Assembly (NCBI GenBank): GCA_030272585.1
Contig: BSYQ01000006.1
Coordinates: 563,001-627,000, forward strand
From: Bryopsis sp. KO-2023
Taxonomy: Eukaryota; Chlorophyta; Ulvophyceae; Bryopsidales; Bryopsidaceae
Length of the DNA stretch: 64,000 nt
Reading direction: 5' to 3'
Every line of letters begins with the position of its first letter. The first letter of the stretch is position 1. The position numbers and the translations under genes were made by a program. Positions 59,009-64,000 of this stretch are shown in pieces. A model generated the notes under the pieces. That model made no database searches. It had not been told where the DNA came from and saw only the letters and a program-made list of their open reading frames with translations.

Positions 59009-62000
59009 ATGCACGTAACGCCTCATGCCGCAGCCTTTCGCGCTCCAACGTGGAGTGGATTTGTGTTGCTCGTACTGCTTGCCGCCGCTCAGATCACTGG
59101 CACCGAGCCCCAAAGGAATTCCGGTGAACAAATCTCTACAGCTCTAACATTGCGCTTGGGAAGAGCGGAAGGGTCGTTTGCATTTGGCGCGGCTCACGCT
59201 TGAGTTGAATATCGACCTGCGAACCAAAGCTGATGTAGGCACGTTTCGATGCAGATGATGCGGCAGCAGCTCCAGAATGCGAGGACGTGCGAAAGATCTG
59301 GAGTTCCACGGATTCCGTACTGCTGGATGCCGATACACTCGTTGCTGTAAATGGTGGCCTTCAGCACATATTGGACTGTATGCCGCAACGCGCAGCCGTG
59401 CAGCTGGATCTTCAGAAATTGAAGCTGGGCGATACCCTGAGGATTGAGCGCTCTGTTTCCATCAAGGGATCGCTTACATCTATTCCATGTCTGGATAACA
59501 ACACACATCCCATCATAGACATCAGGTCAGATCAGGGAATGATACAAACAATTGCTGAGAATCTCGCACATGTACATGACATGTATTGGCATCATTGAAG
59601 ATCTGTGTTTGCAAAATTAATACTGGCTAAAATGGATCAAAATGGCTATGGCAGCATCTCCATCCATAAAAGAAGAGGAGAGGGGCAAGTCAATTGCATT
59701 CATGTTTTGTGTTTTTTTTCTTCTAGGGCCAATGATGTATCGCTTTCTGGATTCTCCTTTTTTGGGTGCAATCTCAGTAGCACAGCGGGGTTACTGCGAA
59801 TAAGAAAATCTAGAAATGTGACTTTGAGGGACATGGTATTCGAAAGCAATGCAAACACCAATGGGCCTTCATGTGTTCTGGCGATTGATTCCACCATTCA
59901 AGTGCAAAACACCACAGTAATCAACAATAGGGGGGTTTATGGAGGGGCCATGTCGATTGTGAGGGGATCCACAATCGCTGTTGTGGGTTCTTCTTTTGAA
60001 AGCAACCATGCCACTGAGCAAGGGGGAGCTATTCACATGCACAACTCTGACCTGAATCTGTCGGATTCTCGCTTCATTGAAAACTTGGCTTTCGATAAGG
60101 GAGGAGCAATCTTTGTTGCGGTGCGTCAGTTTTTTTTTTAATTCAATTTTTGTTTTTTTCCTTTTTTTTCGGGAAGCTTGTGATGAAATCTGAGTGTGAA
60201 TGGATGTTAGGGCGAGAACAGGTCTCAACAGGTGAACATGAAGAATGTGGAGTTTGACGGGAACCGAGTGTATGGCGAGTATAAGAATGACTTGGACTGG
60301 AGAGCAGGAGGGGGGATTGCTTTCCTCGGACCGAAATTGAATGCAAAAATATTGGCTGCAACATTTATGAACAATTCAGCGGTCAACTTAGGGGGTGCAA
60401 TTACGGCATTCAATGGAACCAAAGTTTCTGTGCAAGATAGTAGTTTCATGGAAAATCACGCCTTTCAGGGCGGTGCAATCTTCATGATGGTGAGAAATGC
60501 CTTTGGAAGTGTTTGGGTGTATTCTTAACACCAATTTTTGTGTACATTTTTGTAAAATCTCCAGGAATTAACTCATGGTCTTCCTTTTGTCATTTTATGA
60601 GAGCTCTTTCCCGAACATGACGAGCCTTGAGGTGCAGAGATGCAATTTTACGAGAAATCATGTGGAAGGCAGTGTGGAGGGCTTTCGTCCATTGGGAGGT
60701 GCAATTGCATATGATAATGGAACTGAGGCCAAACTTAAGGACTGCACTTTCATTGAAAACGAAGCTGGAGTGTTTGGAGGGGCTGTGTATGTCACTCGAT
60801 CAGAAAAAATGAACATATTGAGGTCCAAATTTTTGAGAAACCGAGTGGGTCGCATTGATCTGCCCATGAAAATCAAGGTGTGCAAAACAAATATTACTTT
60901 CTTGAAAAAAGTAAAGATTGGGATGAAATTCAGTTTTGCAGGCTTTTTGAGCCTGCAAAACTGTTTTCACACATTTCCCGCCAAAAGCAATTTCTGTGAA
61001 GTTATAAAAGCATTATCATTATTTCATAGTGCAATGATAAGAAAACCGATTCTTGTGAGGAGGTCTAAATCTAATCAATTTTTGCAGGGTGTTTCTACGG
61101 AAAGAGGAAACAAATCAGTAGTCACCGACCCACCTCTTCAGGGAGGAGCAGTGTTTGTCTCGAATGTTCATGAAACCGCGATTGTGGAATCCTTATTTAC
61201 CAAAAACCAGGCACAACTTGGTGGGGCACTTGCTGAGGGGGTAAGACTGAGCATTGGTAGTGGAACTTTGTTTTCATAGAAAAAACTAAGCTTGATCATG
61301 CTCCGATGCGTGTGATTATTTCTTACCTGGGAGTTTTAAGTGCCTTTGAATAAATTTCTCCAAAGGAAAACTCTGAAGATTGAATTCTCCATGTTTTCTC
61401 ACCACTACTTGTTCAATCCCGGCAAAGGAAAGATGCCAGTGGATATGTAAAACAAAATGAATTATGAATTCTTCTTGTATCATCAAACTGATTATTAGAC
61501 ATCTCTTGGACATTTGTCTCCATTTTGTGCAAACAACAATTTTTCAATCAGGTACAAATATCTGTGCTAGTGGTGTGATGTGGAACCTTCTGTTTCTTTT
61601 GGCGTCAATTCAGGGATATGGACCAGATTCAACAAACCTTAAAGTCAGGGGAACAACTTTTGAAAAAAACTCTGCTGAAGGGAATAGTCATGGCGAAACG
61701 TACTTTGGGGGTGCAATGGCACTGCTTAAAAATGGAACTTCTGCCACACTCGACAATGTCACTTTCTCGGACAATATGGCTGGGAGTGGGGGCGGGGCAC
61801 TCTGGGGAAGTGGAACCCGAAGTATCAATATCTCCAGGTCCACATTCAACAGAAACAAAGCGGTGCAGCAAGCAGCGGTAATGCACACGCCAAAGTCAAT
61901 GAGGGTTGGGTTATTCAAACATGTTTTTATGCTCCCTTTTCTGCACAGGGAAAAACAGTTGTAGAATTGTATTTTCATCTATAATTCCTGGCGGCAGAGG

Positions 62001-64000
62001 CTTATTATATTTGTATGATAATCCTGCACCGCCTGGAATCAAAGACAAAAGAGCAACAAAAGCCAGAACCATGAAGGCAATAAGACCACTTTATAGTGGT
62101 GCTGCTGTGAGGTCGACTTGTCAATATAGCTGGATTCAATTGTGATGCTTCTCAAGCAACAGAATTTTCTTGAACCTTCAACGACTGCGATACAATTTCA
62201 CCCACTGTCTTGCTTGCGATAATTTCATGTTGATTTCATGTTGGTTTCACGTTCTTCACAGGATGATAATGAACAGGATCCTGAACAGCTTCCGGAAGCT
62301 TTTTTTTGGAGTGGAGGTGCCCTTTTTCTTTCAGATGTACCTCTAGTTTCAGTTAATAGGTCAACTTTCACTGACAACCACGTAGCAGGAAATGGCGGGG
62401 CGCTTCTTTTAGTGAGGGTGGGTTTCACTTGTAAATTGGCAGTCGATCACCAGACCCATGACATGAAAAAATTTAGGTGAATTGCAAGCACTGAAATTTG
62501 CACTGCCTGTTTGCGATTTTGTTTTTCCCATCAGAGCAGATCCACAGAGGTTAAAGTTGTGTTAGTAAGAAAAGAACATCAGAAACTGCAGCATAGAGGG
62601 ACCCTATTTTAAAATTATTTTTGGCAAGTGCACGGTGCGATATTTTTTTGGATTTCCCCGACGAACGTTTTCTTATGTAGGGAGTCGATGCAAATTTTGT
62701 TGGCTGCACATTCGATGGAAATACAGCTGTTGTTGATTCAAACATAGTCACAGTTGGAGGTGGGCTTGTTCTGTTTGGGGATGGTTTGCAAGCATCTATC
62801 AAGAACTCAAACTTCACAAAGAACAAGGCCAACGCTTCTGGTGGTGCTGTTTATGCCACCAAAAGTTCGAGGCTTGAAGTATCACACTCTTTTTTCGTTG
62901 AAAACAAGTTGGTGAGGAGCGGCCACAAGAACTTTGGGGTAGGTTTTTCCAGATGTATTTTTTCTTCGACCTGGTGCTCCGTTTTATTGTCGGGTTCCAA
63001 TCTTTTGAGACTTAATTCCACTTGAGAGATGTTTTTTTTTGGGGGGGGGGGGGGGGCTTTTGTTTTTCATTCAAAACAAGAAGTTGGCGCTTGGTCTGAT
63101 TCCATCCCAACCAATGGACTTGTTTGTACACAGTTCACCTGAAGTTTTCAAGAATTGGGGAATAGGTCACTGCAACTACAGTTCTTGAAGCGTGCTAATT
63201 TTTTTAAGATGAAAAATGGAGACTGCTCATCTAAAAGATAAAACAACAAAGAAATCAAATTTCGAGAAAAAACAGTATTTTTTTTATTTATTTTTCAATA
63301 GGACAGTGTGAAAGGGAGTGCTCAAGGTATATCCACCGCAGTTGGAGGGGCGATTTATATCCACCATGTACCCGAGAGTATCATTTTCACTTCCAGTTTT
63401 GTACACAATGAAGCAGAAGGTGGTGCAGGAATAGAGGCAATTGTAGGTCCACAAACCGCTTTTCCCCAGATGCCTTTTTTCAAGTGGGAACACACAATCT
63501 GCTCATGAAAGGAAAATAGCGCCCAACTCATAGATAGATTGGTGGAAGAGAGTTTCTGGTGTCGCAGGGGCATCAGTTTTTTTGCAGATCAGATCACATT
63601 GAGTTTCATAAAATTTTGGAAACATTGGCTAAAAGTATGTGGTACATAATGCACATATTTTGACTGTCCCCCCTTGTGATCCACTTGAACCACTTCAAGG
63701 TGAGATATATGTCGAGTTTTTTTGTTCTTTTCAGGAGGGTATGTTGCTTATTGAAGGGAGTAGCTTCCAAGACAATGTAGCAATAGAGAACGGTGGCGCA
63801 ATTGAATTATTTGCCACAAATGCAACCGTTGTAAAATCAAATTTCACAGGAAACACCGCCAGAAACAATGGGGGGGGTGCCATTTCCTCTGGAAGTTTCG
63901 TGAAAGTAAGCACATGCAAAACTATTTTATAAAATAGTAATTAAGATTTTCAATAAGACGAAAAAAAGAAAGAGGAGATATTATTTCTTGGTAAAAAATC
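59009..64000 (+). CDS. Second Pmp-type beta-helix giant (5' part, runs off the window)
   Basis: Eleven exons join in phase: 59009-59123, 59270-59525, 59727-60120, 60211-60489, 60602-60877, 61088-61240, 61614-61877, 62262-62411, 62681-62938, 63302-63442, 63735-63905. The gene continues beyond 64000. It has a signal peptide (core GFVLLVLLAAAQ), then the same N-domain as the gene at 21165 (GLQHILDCMP against DLQTLLNCVP), then dense FxxN and GGA(I/V/L) Pmp motifs. Exon 3 is 394 nt in both genes. Exons 7-10 here match exons 5-8 there (ISRSTFNRN, DDN at exon start, HSFFVENKLV, DSV at exon start), and exons 5-6 are an extra pair. A cysteine-rich neck and membrane domain are expected to the right, by analogy. 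Confidence 0.85.

Overview
The window is nuclear DNA from an intron-rich eukaryote. The two best lineage markers point to the green lineage, probably a streptophyte alga. One is a Raf-like kinase of the plant B4/PB1 group, with the plant-type HFDLK catalytic loop. The other is a PEX13 that ends without an SH3 domain, as in plants. Mesostigma- or Klebsormidium-like algae are plausible hosts, but the sequence alone does not fix the species. Introns are GT-AG, mostly about 75-600 nt, and many acceptors sit behind T-rich runs. All exon models below were joined by eye and checked only for reading-phase agreement.

Layout. 1-2,540: a hAT DNA transposon, transposase on the minus strand, with short-motif arrays (ACCGTAAA left, TTTACGGT right) pointing in opposite directions. 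2,590-4,350: a perfect palindrome, a possible tRNA-derived SINE and a short tandem repeat. 4,373-4,935: an array of GGGTA/TACCC words. 4,955-6,140: copy A of a dispersed repeat, whose copies B (about 18,605-20,095) and C (about 31,850-33,210) lie inverted to it. 6,617-14,848: an 18-exon receptor kinase with four apple/PAN-like modules. 16,425-17,117: a small secreted protein. 21,165-31,146: a 20-exon giant surface protein with chlamydial Pmp-type beta-helix repeats, a cysteine-rich neck and a multi-pass membrane end. 34,762-40,215 (minus): a ChAPs/Bud7-like trafficking protein, divergent from the Raf-like kinase at 40,530-42,161. 42,842-43,987: PEX13. 46,421-48,367: a charged, probably nuclear protein. 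49,122-51,235 (minus): a condensation/alcohol-acetyltransferase-like enzyme. 52,883-55,300: a Pumilio protein with a complete eight-repeat RNA code. 56,491-57,398 (minus): the C-terminal part of a class I aldolase gene with a frame break. 58,361-58,630 (minus): a small Cys-rich ORF. 59,009 to the right edge: the 5' half of a second Pmp-type giant, collinear with the first.

How the parts relate. The window mixes housekeeping genes (PEX13, ChAPs, Pumilio, Raf-like kinase) with surface genes built by exon multiplication. The apple kinase grows by phase-1 exon pairs and the Pmp-type giants by phase-0 long/short exon pairs. The second giant has one more pair than the first. The most unusual items are the apple-module receptor kinase with an unrecognised C-terminal domain, and the Pmp beta-helix fused to a multi-pass membrane domain.
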